Origin: an uncultured Clostridia bacterium
GTDB lineage: Bacteria > Bacillota > Clostridia > Oscillospirales > Ruminococcaceae
Direction: 5' to 3'
Length of the DNA stretch: 64,000 nt
Assembly: GCA_945829235.1 (NCBI GenBank)
Contig: CALZUA010000003.1
Location: forward strand, 62,001 to 126,000
A program made the position numbers and the translations under genes. Under the pieces are notes generated by a model, which saw only the letters and a program-made list of their open reading frames with translations, searched no databases and was not told where the DNA came from. Positions 54,071-63,115 of this stretch are shown in pieces. How positions within the stretch are numbered: the first letter of the stretch is position 1; every line of letters starts with the position of its first letter.

Positions 54071-56254
54071 TTATACTTCTACACGCTGGCGTTCAACAAG
54101 CTCGGCGAAAAAGCCGTTATTCTCAATAAGCTCGTCATAAGTGCCGTCCTCGACTATGTGTCCCTTGTCAAGCACGATTATGCGGTCGCACTGCTTTATC
54201 GTAGACAGGCGGTGAGCTATCACGATACGGGTGCATTTCAGCTTTTCAAGCGAGTCGGATACGGTTTTCTGGGTGATGTTGTCCAGCGCGCTGGTCGCTT
54301 CATCGAACATCAGTATTCTCGGCTTCGGCGCGATTGCCCGGGCTATCAGCAGTCTTTGCCGCTGACCGCCGGAGATACCGCCCTGTCCCTCTGATATGAG
54401 CGTGAACATTCCCATAGGCATACTACGGATATCATCGGCAAAGCCCGCCATTTCCGCAGCCTCCCATGCGTCGTCAAGGGTAAGACGGGGATTAGTGATG
54501 ACGATATTTGAGTAGATGTCGCCGGTAAACAGCTTTCCTGCCTGCATTACCGTACCGATGTTGCGGCGCAGGGATTTCAGGTCAATGCGTTCAAGGTCCT
54601 TGCCGTCATAATACACCGCGCCTCTCTGCGGCTTCTCAAATCCCAGCATTATACGCATGAGCGTGGATTTTCCGCAGCCGGTTTTTCCAACAATAGCCAC
54701 ATACTGTCCCGGAGAAATTTTCAGCGAAACGCCGTCAAGAACATTCGGCATATTCTCGTTGTAGGAGAATGTGATATTGTTCAGCTCGATACCGCCCATT
54801 AAGCGCTCAACTACCTGTTTTTCCTCCGCAACCTCGGGCTGTGCTTCAAGGATAGGCTTTGCCATTTCAAGGATAGGCTTTATCTGCGCCGCCGAGAGCG
54901 CTATCCCCGCAAGCGAAATGAACGCTCCGCTCACCATACCGTATGCCGTGTTGAACGCGTAGTATTCCGCTACCGAAACACCGTTGCTTACCGCTGCGAA
55001 GTAGATAACAATAGTACCTATCAGAGAAATAGCCGTGGTCAGAACCGTGTTTACCTTCAGCAGCATCGGCGGGTCGTAGAGCAGCTTCGCGCCTTTGGAG
55101 TACATATCTCCCCAGCGTGCGAATGAGCGTTTTTCAGCGCCCGACAGCTTTATTTTCTGTATTCCTGAAATCAGCGCATAGCTCATACCGCTTTCCTTTG
55201 AAGCAAGCTCCATCTGCCGCATGGAAACCTTAATCTGAAGCACCGCGGAAACGGCGGCTATGACAACCGTTCCGATAATAACGATCAGCGCCGGTGCAAC
55301 AAGCGATGGCGCATACGCAAAAATCTGCGTGATATATACCAGCGAGAATACCGATGTAAGTCCCGTTGTAAGTATCATATTGAGGAGCTGCGTTACAAGC
55401 TCGTTTATGTACTGCGAACGGTTCGCAAGCTCGCCCGAGCTGTAATCCTTGAAAAAGTTCGCGGGAAGCGAAAGTATGCGCATCATTGTCGCAGCTTCCA
55501 CCGACAGACTTAATCGCGTGGTGAGCCTTGTCATCAGCAGGTCCTTTACCGTCCCGAGCATCAGGGAGCTTAGCGATACGCAAACTATAAACACCGCGAT
55601 TGCAACCAGCGCCTTTATGCTGCCGGACGCTATGACATCAGAGAACAGCATCTCGTTGAGTTTCGGAGTGAGCAGACCTATCAGCGTTACCGCTATCGTC
55701 CCGATAACGACAAGCGCGATATCCGCGGGGCGCAAATTCTCGACAATGTACCGCAGCAAGCCGGGTATGCCTATCTTAGTTGACGGAAACGGCTTGTAGA
55801 ACGCTATTGCTTCCTTGTCTATCAGCTTCTCGGTCTTTTTGTTCAGAAACACTCTTTTGCCCGATTTTGTATCAAAAAAACTGTATTTCGTCATTCCCGT
55901 AGGAATAAGCGCGACAACGCTGCCGTCGTCCGTGCGCGTACCTATCATAGGTCCGGACGCGTCCTTATACCAGCCCTTTTCAAGAGTGATGTTCCTGCGC
56001 ATTATCCCATGCGGGCGCAGCAAGTACTCCAACGTGTCGTTCATATCCGTTATAGAGTCGGGAACTTCACGGGGCTTTACATGAAAACATTTGAGTATCT
56101 CGCCGATAGCGTCGGTAGCAGCCTGCCGCTGGTCGTTCATCGCTGCGGACAGCTTTTTTCCCATTATAATGCCTGCCGCTTTGATGAACGAGTCCTCAAA
56201 GACCTCGTTATCGGCTTTCATTCTTTCTTTTATCTGTTCGTCAAACCAACCCAA
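54071..56254 (-). CDS. NHLM-type ABC transporter, second subunit without peptidase
   Basis: A 727-residue transporter that accompanies the C39 exporter in NHLM/Nif11 peptide loci. The N-terminal 150 residues replace the peptidase with a domain of unknown role. Five or six membrane helices (about 165-440) precede the ATPase with GKTGCGKST, SGGQRQRLLIARA and LMFDEATSALD. Start is probably TTG 56252-56254, 8 nt behind AGGAGG; a GTG at 56261 lies inside that site. Both subunits probably form the exporter. Confidence 0.9.
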   Translation of the reverse strand: MGWFDEQIKERMKADNEVFEDSFIKAAGIIMGKKLSAAMNDQRQAATDAIGEILKCFHVKPREVPDSITDMNDTLEYLLRPHGIMRRNITLEKGWYKDASGPMIGTRTDDGSVVALIPTGMTKYSFFDTKSGKRVFLNKKTEKLIDKEAIAFYKPFPSTKIGIPGLLRYIVENLRPADIALVVIGTIAVTLIGLLTPKLNEMLFSDVIASGSIKALVAIAVFIVCVSLSSLMLGTVKDLLMTRLTTRLSLSVEAATMMRILSLPANFFKDYSSGELANRSQYINELVTQLLNMILTTGLTSVFSLVYITQIFAYAPSLVAPALIVIIGTVVIAAVSAVLQIKVSMRQMELASKESGMSYALISGIQKIKLSGAEKRSFARWGDMYSKGAKLLYDPPMLLKVNTVLTTAISLIGTIVIYFAAVSNGVSVAEYYAFNTAYGMVSGAFISLAGIALSAAQIKPILEMAKPILEAQPEVAEEKQVVERLMGGIELNNITFSYNENMPNVLDGVSLKISPGQYVAIVGKTGCGKSTLMRIMLGFEKPQRGAVYYDGKDLERIDLKSLRRNIGTVMQAGKLFTGDIYSNIVITNPRLTLDDAWEAAEMAGFADDIRSMPMGMFTLISEGQGGISGGQRQRLLIARAIAPKPRILMFDEATSALDNITQKTVSDSLEKLKCTRIVIAHRLSTIKQCDRIIVLDKGHIVEDGTYDELIENNGFFAELVERQRVEV

Positions 56255-56302
56255 CAGGGTCACCTCCTACAGCGCGATATGTACACCGCGCGGACGCTGT
56301 TT

Positions 56303-58483
56303 TTATTCCGCAGTGATAAGCTTGGTATACGCGCCGTCAAGCGCCATCAATTCCTCATGCGTTCCGCGCTCAACGACCTTTCCGTGGTCGAATACGATTA
56401 TTTCGTCACAGTCACGGATAGTCGAGAGCCTGTGCGCAATCACTATGCAGGTGATGTCCCGCTGCTTTATCGCGTTCACGACCTCGTATTCGGTCTTTGC
56501 GTCAAGCGCCGAGGTAGCCTCGTCCATTATGATGATAGTGGGGTCTTGTGCCAACACACGGGCAATCTCAAGCCGCTGCCTCTGACCGCCGGAGAAATCC
56601 CTGCCGCCCTCGATGACCTTGTAGCGGTATCCGCCCTCGCGCTGCATTATATCGTCGTGTATCTGCGCGTCACGCGCCGCCATCATCATTTCGTAGTCCT
56701 CGATAGTGTTGTCCCACATTTTGATGTTGTTTTCTATCGTGTCCTCAAACAGCGTTATGTCTTGGTCAACTACCGCGACCGAGCCTGTGAACACGCCACG
56801 GTTTATCTCGTTGATATGTTTTCCGTCAAAGAGTATCTCGCCCTCCCACGGTTCATACAATCCCGATATCAGCTTTGCGAGAGTGGATTTTCCGCAGCCC
56901 GACGCTCCCACGAAAGCAACTCTGCTTCCCGGTTCAAGCTTCATGCTGAAATTTTCGAGCAGCGGCGGCGCAAGCCTGGAATAGCCGAAAGTGATGTTTT
57001 TAAGCTCTACCGTTCCCGAGAGCTTGTCATAATCTGCGTCCTCGTCGATGTCGTCGTCGTTGAATTCAACATCGGTGGGGTATTTCATTACGTCCTCGAC
57101 GCGCTCCATTTCGGTGCGCAGCTCCTGAAACGTCTGACCTGCGGAGATAAGCGTCTGCGCGGGAGTCATGAAAGAACCGAGAAATCCCTGAAATGCCATG
57201 ACCATACCGACCGTGAATTCACCCGTCATACAAAGGTAAACGCCAAGTATCAGCACTGCCGAATTTGCAAGCTGTGTGAGTATCGGCGGTATCATTCCGA
57301 GGTAGCTGTTTATCCTTTGGAAGCGGACATTCTGGGTATTTACGCTTGCCTGATAACCCGACCACTTTTCAAAAAATCCGTTCTCTGCGCCGCTCGACTT
57401 GATAGTTTCTATCATCTCGATACCGCTGACCGTTGCAGACGCGAGCTTTCCGCTGTCGCGCATCATCACGCGGGTGATATTGACGCGCTTTTTTGATATA
57501 ATCCGTGAAACAAACACCTGTCCAATAATGGACGCAACGCCTATCACAGTCAGCAGCAGCGAATACCGTATCATCACGACAAGATAGAATATCATCATTG
57601 CCGTTTCAAGCACAAGCGGGGCGAGAGTATTCGTCAGACTTCCCGCAATGCTTGCATTTGATTCCTTGCGCTGCTGAATATCGCCCGCCATGCGCTGGGA
57701 GAAGAACTTCATCGGCAGGCGCAGAACCTTCCACATATAACTCATATTGCCGACTATCGCCATTTTGCCGTTTATCTTCAGCGAATATATCGACTTTATC
57801 CACTCGGCGGCAAGCTGCACTATGGCAAGCCCCGACAAGCCGATGATGAACGGAAACAGCCAGTCGGGGTCATTGCCGGAAAGCAGACGGTCGATGAACA
57901 CGCGGGAAAATCCCGACATTGCTATGCCGGTTATGGACGCAATAAGCGTTGTTACCATAACGAATGTAACCGCCACGGACGCGCCTTTCAATCTGCTCTT
58001 GGCAAATTTGAACACGCTTTTCGGCTTTCCGGACGGCTGAAAGTCCTCTGACGGGTCGAACATAAGACAAACGCCCGTGTAGCCCTCGTCAAACTGCTCA
58101 AAGGTCATGACGATATTTCCGCGCGCGGGGTCGTTGATGTAAACCTTGTTTCCCTTGAAACCGTCCAGCACGATGAAATGGTTGAACTCCCAGTGAACTA
58201 TCATCGGGAATTTCCCCACCTCTTTCAGCCTTTCGGGACTGTAACGGTACGCCTTTGCGTTCAGCCCGTAGCTTCGCGCCGCACGCAGTATATTACGTGC
58301 GTTCGAGCCGTCACGGGAAACTCCGCAGTCCTCCCGCACCTGCTCCAGCGGTATCCACTTGTCGTAGTACGCGAGTATCATCGTAAGCGAAGCCGCGCCG
58401 CACTCCAAAGCCTCCATCTGCATCACGACCGGGACTTTGACCACGCCCTTAGTGACCGGCTGCTTTATTGCTTTCTGTGCCAT
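56303..58483 (-). CDS. C39 peptidase ABC exporter for Gly-Gly leader peptides
   Basis: A 726-residue peptidase-transporter. The C39 domain (1-140) has Q22, C28 (ALECGAASL), H102 (EFNHFIVL) and D118 (NDPARG). Six membrane helices follow (about 165-450) and then the ATPase: GASGCGKST, SGGQRQRLEIARV and IMDEATSALD. It cuts precursors after Gly-Gly and exports the core. All twelve Nif11-type leaders visible in this window end in GG. ATG 58481-58483 behind GAGAGG. Confidence 0.95.
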   Translation of the reverse strand: MAQKAIKQPVTKGVVKVPVVMQMEALECGAASLTMILAYYDKWIPLEQVREDCGVSRDGSNARNILRAARSYGLNAKAYRYSPERLKEVGKFPMIVHWEFNHFIVLDGFKGNKVYINDPARGNIVMTFEQFDEGYTGVCLMFDPSEDFQPSGKPKSVFKFAKSRLKGASVAVTFVMVTTLIASITGIAMSGFSRVFIDRLLSGNDPDWLFPFIIGLSGLAIVQLAAEWIKSIYSLKINGKMAIVGNMSYMWKVLRLPMKFFSQRMAGDIQQRKESNASIAGSLTNTLAPLVLETAMMIFYLVVMIRYSLLLTVIGVASIIGQVFVSRIISKKRVNITRVMMRDSGKLASATVSGIEMIETIKSSGAENGFFEKWSGYQASVNTQNVRFQRINSYLGMIPPILTQLANSAVLILGVYLCMTGEFTVGMVMAFQGFLGSFMTPAQTLISAGQTFQELRTEMERVEDVMKYPTDVEFNDDDIDEDADYDKLSGTVELKNITFGYSRLAPPLLENFSMKLEPGSRVAFVGASGCGKSTLAKLISGLYEPWEGEILFDGKHINEINRGVFTGSVAVVDQDITLFEDTIENNIKMWDNTIEDYEMMMAARDAQIHDDIMQREGGYRYKVIEGGRDFSGGQRQRLEIARVLAQDPTIIIMDEATSALDAKTEYEVVNAIKQRDITCIVIAHRLSTIRDCDEIIVFDHGKVVERGTHEELMALDGAYTKLITAE

Positions 58484-58494
58484 TTAACGACCTC

Positions 58495-58719
58495 TCAATT
58501 CATTATAAAGGTTATCGGTGCGACTGTTTCGGTTGTGCCGTCCTCGTTATGTATCACGACTTCGCCGAAAATACTCCATACCACCGCTCCCGCAAGCAGC
58601 AGTACGATTGCGATAAGCGTTATCCATACGCTTGGCTTTGTGACCTTGATATAATCGTCAAGCTTCTCAGGCGATGATATTTTGTCGATGCTCTTTTGTC
58701 TGAAAATGCTGTTATTCAT
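58495..58719 (-). CDS. short HlyD-like membrane anchor
   Basis: A 74-residue protein that corresponds to only the N-terminus of NHLM-type HlyD secretion proteins: a cytoplasmic start (MNNSIFRQKSIDKISSP), one membrane helix (about 31-50) and 24 outer residues. The long periplasmic-type arm is absent. There is no frame for the missing part downstream, where the exporter gene starts after 11 nt. Start at ATG 58717-58719 behind GGGAGG. It may be a functional small subunit, or a truncated gene. Confidence 0.75.
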   Translation of the reverse strand: MNNSIFRQKSIDKISSPEKLDDYIKVTKPSVWITLIAIVLLLAGAVVWSIFGEVVIHNEDGTTETVAPITFIMN

Positions 58720-58817
58720 AGCTTTTTCCTCCCGATAATGTTTTTTATTATAACCTCGAATAACCCGCATCGTTTTTAGTCGATACAGGTTCGGTTTTTA
58801 TTCATAAAAATCAATAT

Positions 58818-59264
58818 TTATAGTTCGATAAGCTTTTGAAGCCGCTCGAGCGCTTCCTTATTCAGTAATTCTATTTCAGCATACGGCATATCCATAGCCG
58901 CAGCTATTTTATCGAGTGTTTTACCGGCGTAATAGTGAAGAATTATGATGTCGCGCGACCTCACGTCAAGCTGTTCAAGCGCGTCCGCAAGTCTGTCAAG
59001 CGATTTTGCGTCAAGCATTTGCGTTTCCTCGGAAATCTCCGCGAAATACTCCTCCACAGTCTGTTTTGTAGTCATATATACCAAACGGGAAACAGACTCT
59101 GGCTCTTTTCTGAACGCTTCCTTATTTTGCAAGAGCTTTTGGAAAACATCGTCAGACAGTGCTTTCACATCATCGGGATTGCTCACATGATTTCTTATGT
59201 ACGCCGTAACTTTCGGCTCATACTCCCTGTAAATCAGTTCCAATTCATTCACTGCTTCCATCAT
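58818..59264 (-). CDS. ECF-like sigma factor
   Basis: A 148-residue protein with the layout of an ECF sigma factor. Region 2-like helices (ELELIYREYEPKVTAYIRNHVSNPDDVKALSDDVFQKLL) are followed by a region 4 HTH (LDVRSRDIIILHYYAGKTLDKIAAAMDMPYAEIELLNKEALERLQ). Start at the ATG 59262-59264 (a second ATG follows), 8 nt behind AGAGG and 2 nt after the stop of the preceding small gene. It may transcribe its own operon and lanM through the shared promoter. Confidence 0.85.
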   Translation of the reverse strand: MMEAVNELELIYREYEPKVTAYIRNHVSNPDDVKALSDDVFQKLLQNKEAFRKEPESVSRLVYMTTKQTVEEYFAEISEETQMLDAKSLDRLADALEQLDVRSRDIIILHYYAGKTLDKIAAAMDMPYAEIELLNKEALERLQKLIEL

Positions 59265-59266
59265 TG

Positions 59267-59458
59267 TCAATTCCTCTTATCGTTGTCCGGGTCGCTGACG
59301 ACCGAACCTGCTGCATTTAACTCCTCAATTTCATCGTCCGAAAGCTCTCTGTCGCCGGAAAAGTCATATTTTTCATGCGTGCGGGAAAGCATTGCGGCTA
59401 AACGAGGATTGTTTTCAAACAGTTGATAATCAAATAATTGTTTCAGCTTTTTTTCCAT
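59267..59458 (-). CDS. small acidic protein with leader-like end
   Basis: A 63-residue protein I do not recognise, first gene of the exporter operon. It begins MEKKLKQLFDYQLFENNPRLAAML. Near the end it has ELSDDEIEELNAAGSVV, which closely resembles the Nif11-type leader ending ELSDEDIENIAGG but with AAG in place of AGG. It could be an anti-sigma peptide for the next gene, or a precursor-like decoy. Start at ATG 59456-59458 behind GGAAGGAGG. Confidence 0.8.
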   Translation of the reverse strand: MEKKLKQLFDYQLFENNPRLAAMLSRTHEKYDFSGDRELSDDEIEELNAAGSVVSDPDNDKRN

Positions 59459-59489
59459 GCTGCTAACCTCCTTCCCTTTCCTCTATATA

Positions 59490-59520
59490 TTTATACGAAG
59501 GAAAAGGAGAAGGGGATAAT
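59490..59520 (-). promoter_or_regulatory. promoter of the sigma/exporter operon
   Basis: On the minus strand, ATTATCCC (59513-59520), 17 bp, TATAAA (59490-59495). It matches the lanM promoter at 45849-45879 in both boxes and exact spacing. The predicted start is about 25 bp upstream of the first ATG (59458). Confidence 0.65.
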
Positions 59521-59555
59521 GGATTCTATATTTTTGTGCAAATGTGTCAAAAAGG

Positions 59556-60251
59556 CTAACTGCGATTTAGCACAAATGCTGTATACTGCGTAACAACATC
59601 GTCTTTCTTGCCTCTGGCAATATTGTAGCTTTTGCCGTCGCACATAGTTATCACAGACGATTTTATCATATCTATATACGACATATTGACCGCAAGTCCG
59701 CGGCTTATTTCTATGAACCCCTTGAAGAGCGGGAGAATTTCCGAAAAACCTATATGAAAACGGCTTACTGTTCCGTCCTTTACGGTTATCCTTGTATAAT
59801 GACGGTCGCTTTCAATCGTTAGCACATCATCGTTGCGGAATAGCTTCCTGTCGTTTCCCGCCTGAACAAGTACGTTATCATTAGTCCGCTCACGGCGAAG
59901 GCTTGCCCTCGCAAATACCTTCACAATATCCGCGTCGGAATATGGTTTGACAAGATAACCGATAGCGTTTACCTCAAAAGCCTCCACGGCATGGTCAACG
60001 CTGGTGGTGCTGAATATGACCTGAGTATCAGGCGATATGGTCTGCATAGCCCGTACTGTATCCATTCCGTTTTCATCGCCCATATAGATATCCATAAATA
60101 CAAGGTCGTATTGCCTGCCGTCTTTTATGCTGTCAAGAAAATCCTGCCCGCTTTCAAAGATGTCTATTTCCAGCCTGTTTTCAACGTCCAGCAAAGCATA
60201 TCGTATCTTATTCGCGTCATTTCTGTCATCATCACATATCGCTATACGCAT
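59556..60251 (-). CDS. LytTR response regulator, AgrA/ComE-like
   Basis: A 231-residue regulator. The receiver domain (1-120) has the acidic triplet CDDD, phospho-acceptor D54 (LVFMDIYMG), and KP near residue 102. The LytTR domain (about 135-230) contains IESDRHYTRITVKDG and FIEISRGLAVNMSYI. Start at ATG 60249-60251 behind GAGGTG. It is divergent from the partner kinase gene and stands next to the exporter operon, so it probably controls peptide production. Confidence 0.93.
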   Translation of the reverse strand: MRIAICDDDRNDANKIRYALLDVENRLEIDIFESGQDFLDSIKDGRQYDLVFMDIYMGDENGMDTVRAMQTISPDTQVIFSTTSVDHAVEAFEVNAIGYLVKPYSDADIVKVFARASLRRERTNDNVLVQAGNDRKLFRNDDVLTIESDRHYTRITVKDGTVSRFHIGFSEILPLFKGFIEISRGLAVNMSYIDMIKSSVITMCDGKSYNIARGKKDDVVTQYTAFVLNRS

Positions 60252-60380
60252 ATCTTCACCTCGTCTTTATATGGATTATTTTTATTATATCATAAAAAAA
60301 GGCGAATGTGTGAATTTATGCACCAATTGTTGGTTTTAATGCACGAAATGCAATCAGCCGAATAAACTATCGAATTAAGG

Positions 60381-60409
60381 TTGACACAACGAAATTTTTG
60401 TGATATTAT
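60381..60409 (+). promoter_or_regulatory. promoter of the peptide-sensing kinase gene
   Basis: TTGACA (60381-60386), 17-bp spacer, TATTAT (60404-60409). Confidence 0.7.
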
Positions 60410-60447
60410 AAAATCATTCAGATTAGTTGATAAAGGATAGAGAATAT

Positions 60448-61794
60448 ATGGATACTGATTTTACCGTATGGGAGGCTATGCTGTACGCATTCCTGAATTC
60501 CTTTCCATACATGCTGCTTGTTCTGTTTTCGTTCAGAAAACGCTTTAGATTCAGCACAAGGATAACAGTGCTCCTGCTTGCTGCCGCAACAGTTTCACAG
60601 GTCACGCTGAATACATTCCGATTCTTTTCTCCACAGGTACAGAACCCTGTATTTGACATCATAATAGCTGCGATGTATGTCGGGTTCATCTTCCTTGCGA
60701 TAAAAGAGCGGTTCGGAAAGCTTGTATTTACCGTTCTTGTGTTAATGAATCTGGGAAACCTCGTTGTTGTTACCTCAAAGTGTGTTGAGGGGTTCTTTTT
60801 CCCGCAGGAGGCATTGCTCCGATACCATTTTACATATTCGCTTATTATGATTCCCGTTCTTGCCGTAATGCTGCCGGCGGTGTATTTCCTTTTATTCCGC
60901 GGCATCACGAATGACAGCAGAGAGCCGGAAAGAAACGCGCCGTCAAGGCTGATATGGAGATATATGTGGCTGATACCCGCCGTCTTCTACCTTATCTGGT
61001 CGCAGCATTTCTACACTACGGGTAAATCAGCCCTTGAGAACGCGCTCGACCCGTTCAGCACAGGTTATCTGCTGCTGATAGATATGGGCTCTGTGCTTAT
61101 ATACCGCACTGTGGTACAGCTTTCGGCTCTGTACGACAAAAACGCGCGGCTGCAGGCGGACAACCATGAGCTGGAACTGCAAAAAATGCAGTATGATATT
61201 ATCGAACAGCGTATGGAGGATATGCGAAGAACACGGCACGACTTGCGGCATCATATCGTTCTGCTGAACCAAGTCAAGCAGACGGGTGATTTTTCACTTA
61301 TTGACAAGCTGCTCGAATCCTATCCTGCGCCCGTACTGCACGACCAACCGCTCACATACTGTCTTAACGATACCGCAAATGCAGTTCTTGTATATTACTC
61401 CGATATTGCATTAAATCACGGTATAAAGCTGACGGTAAAGATGAATTTACCGGAAAACCTTTTCATCGACAAAACCGACCTTGCCGTTATGTTCGGAAAT
61501 ATCCTCGAAAATGCCGTTGAAGCCTGCAAGATGGTTGAGAAAAACAGGTTTATTACTGTAACCGGTGAATATACGCAGGAGCAAGACAAACCCGCAAAGC
61601 TCTCCCTTATCGTTCAGAACAACTACAAAATCGAACCGCATATAAACGAGGACGGCGTTTTCTTGTCCTCAAAGCATAAGGGAAACGGTATCGGTATCAG
61701 TTCCGTTGATAATATAGTGAAAAGATACAAAGGAAATTGCTCATTCGTTCCGGAAAACGGGATATTCACCGTTTCGGTTATCATATATGAATAA
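60448..61794 (+). CDS. AgrC-like membrane histidine kinase
   Basis: A 448-residue kinase of the HPK10 class. Six to seven membrane helices fill residues 10-225. A coiled linker leads to the phosphorylation site RRTRHDLRHHIVLLNQVK. The ATPase has the N box NILENAVEACK and GNGIGISSVDNIV. Such kinases sense secreted peptides, and the candidates are the adjacent Nif11-type peptides. Start at ATG 60448 behind AAAGGA; a TTG frame start at 60427 is less likely. Confidence 0.93.
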   Translation: MDTDFTVWEAMLYAFLNSFPYMLLVLFSFRKRFRFSTRITVLLLAAATVSQVTLNTFRFFSPQVQNPVFDIIIAAMYVGFIFLAIKERFGKLVFTVLVLMNLGNLVVVTSKCVEGFFFPQEALLRYHFTYSLIMIPVLAVMLPAVYFLLFRGITNDSREPERNAPSRLIWRYMWLIPAVFYLIWSQHFYTTGKSALENALDPFSTGYLLLIDMGSVLIYRTVVQLSALYDKNARLQADNHELELQKMQYDIIEQRMEDMRRTRHDLRHHIVLLNQVKQTGDFSLIDKLLESYPAPVLHDQPLTYCLNDTANAVLVYYSDIALNHGIKLTVKMNLPENLFIDKTDLAVMFGNILENAVEACKMVEKNRFITVTGEYTQEQDKPAKLSLIVQNNYKIEPHINEDGVFLSSKHKGNGIGISSVDNIVKRYKGNCSFVPENGIFTVSVIIYE

Positions 61795-61800
61795 AAAGAT

Positions 61801-61830
61801 ATGCGGTGCCGGCTTATGCCAACACCGCAT
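61801..61830. terminator. bidirectional terminator
   Basis: The stem ATGCGGTG with CACCGCAT also has an inner GGC/GCC. On the minus strand it is followed by ATCTTTTT. It separates the convergent kinase gene and right-hand peptide genes. Confidence 0.75.
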
Positions 61831-61917
61831 TTATGATTTTTAGTTGTCGTGTTATTATCCTAATTTAATCCATCCTTCCATGCGGACTAATATACACGAG
61901 TTTTTTTCACAAGTGGC

Positions 61918-62178
61918 TCATTTTCTTTTTATAATACGCCATAATCCTCCACCCAAGCTGACTATATCATACGTTGGTTCAGGAACCTCGTCCCCGCCCG
62001 CGATTTTCTCCATATCCTCGTCCGAAAGCTCTTCCTCTGCATTAAGCATTGTGAACAACTCCTCTGCTATGTCAGCGGCGATTTCCGTGCCCTGAGCCTT
62101 TGCCATTTCCATAAGCTCCTGCGCTGACTTCGCAGCCTTCAGTTTCTTAAGCAACTCCTGCATTTCCTTGTTTTCCAT
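61918..62178 (-). CDS. Nif11-type precursor 5, core without cysteine
   Basis: An 86-residue precursor: leader MENKEMQELLKKLKAAKS to MEKIAGG, then a 24-residue core (DEVPEPTYDIVSLGGG, then LWRIIKRK). The core has one Thr and one Ser but no Cys, and a basic C-terminus. Start at ATG 62176-62178 behind AGGAGGAAA. The leader differs from that of precursors 1-4 and defines a second family shared by the next seven genes. Confidence 0.9.
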   Translation of the reverse strand: MENKEMQELLKKLKAAKSAQELMEMAKAQGTEIAADIAEELFTMLNAEEELSDEDMEKIAGGDEVPEPTYDIVSLGGGLWRIIKRK

Positions 62179-62243
62179 AGTAAGTTTCCTCCTGTTGATT
62201 TATTTGTAGGCTCACCTTGGGTGATTTTTGCCTATTTGTTTTT

Positions 62244-62438
62244 TTATAAGACTACGCCGCCCGCAACTGCTTCTGCCTTATCGTCTGAAAGCTCGCCGTC
62301 GTTCAGCTTGTCGAAAAGCTCCTGCGCCTTGTCAGCGGGAATTTCCGCGCCCTCTGCCTTTGCCAGCTCGATAAGCTCCTGCGCCGACTTTGCTGCCTTC
62401 AGCTTCTTAAGCAACTCCTGCATTTCCTTGTTTTCCAT
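62244..62438 (-). CDS. Nif11-type precursor 6, almost no core
   Basis: A 64-residue protein with an intact leader ending EAVAGG and only VVL after it. The first 20 codons are nearly identical to those of precursor 5. It may be a dead copy that lost its core, or a leader that occupies the exporter or acts in regulation. ATG 62436-62438 behind GGGAGGAAA. Confidence 0.85.
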   Translation of the reverse strand: MENKEMQELLKKLKAAKSAQELIELAKAEGAEIPADKAQELFDKLNDGELSDDKAEAVAGGVVL

Positions 62439-62507
62439 AGTAAATTTCCTCCCTGTAAAAATGTGTATTGTATGGGTTGCTTTAACCCAAGCCAACTAAA
62501 AAACGGT

Positions 62508-62747
62508 TCACTCAAAAAAAACTTTAAATATACCCCAATGATCAACGCCATCAGTCCCATTCCGGGTATACTGCCCGCCGGCAATATTCTCTGAAAGGTC
62601 ATCGAGAAGCTCGCCCTCTGCGTTCAGCTTTGCGAACAGTTCCTCTGCCTTGTCGGGGGCGATCTCCGCGCCCTCTGCCTTTGCCATTTCGACAAGCTCC
62701 TCAACCGACTTTGCAGCTTTGAGCTTTTTAAGAATTTCGTTTGTCAT
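62508..62747 (-). CDS. Nif11-type precursor 7, core without cysteine, weak ribosome site
   Basis: A 79-residue precursor (MTNEILKKLKAAKSVEEL to SENIAGG) with a 21-residue core beginning QYTRNGTDGVDHWG and ending FFE. No Cys; two Thr. Unlike its neighbours, the ATG at 62745-62747 has no GGAGG-type sequence upstream, so it may be poorly translated. Confidence 0.83.
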   Translation of the reverse strand: MTNEILKKLKAAKSVEELVEMAKAEGAEIAPDKAEELFAKLNAEGELLDDLSENIAGGQYTRNGTDGVDHWGIFKVFFE

Positions 62748-62776
62748 AGTAAATTATCATATCAAAAAATATAGTG

Positions 62777-63013
62777 TTAAAAAAAGATTTCTACGTATTT
62801 ACCACGAAGATGATCATATAAGTATAACCCGCCCGCGATTTTCTCCAAATCCTCATCTGAAAGCTCGCCCTGCGCGTTCAGCTTTGCGAAAAGCTCCTCT
62901 GCCTTGTCGGGAGCGATCTCCGCGCCGTTTGCCTTTGCCATTTCAACAAGCTCCTCAACCGACTTTGCGGTCTGGAGCTTTTCAAGCAGCTCTCTGATGT
63001 TTACGTTTTCCAT
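62777..63013 (-). CDS. Nif11-type precursor 8, aromatic core
   Basis: A 78-residue precursor with leader MENVNIRELLEKLQTAKS to LEKIAGG and the 16-residue core LYLYDHLRGKYVEIFF. The core has no Ser, Thr or Cys but five aromatic residues, so no thioether chemistry is possible. ATG 63011-63013 behind AGGAGGAAA. Confidence 0.9.
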   Translation of the reverse strand: MENVNIRELLEKLQTAKSVEELVEMAKANGAEIAPDKAEELFAKLNAQGELSDEDLEKIAGGLYLYDHLRGKYVEIFF

Positions 63014-63115
63014 AGTAATTTCCTCCTGTAAAAATGTGTTTTGTATGTGTTTCTGCGCGTTTGTGTGCGCAGTTATCACTGTGTTAATTCACCGAACCCA
63101 CCACGCGCCCGTCAG

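Noticed and set aside
62399-62602. 67-codon minus-strand frame between precursors
   Set aside because: It overlaps precursor genes in another frame and has no leader features.
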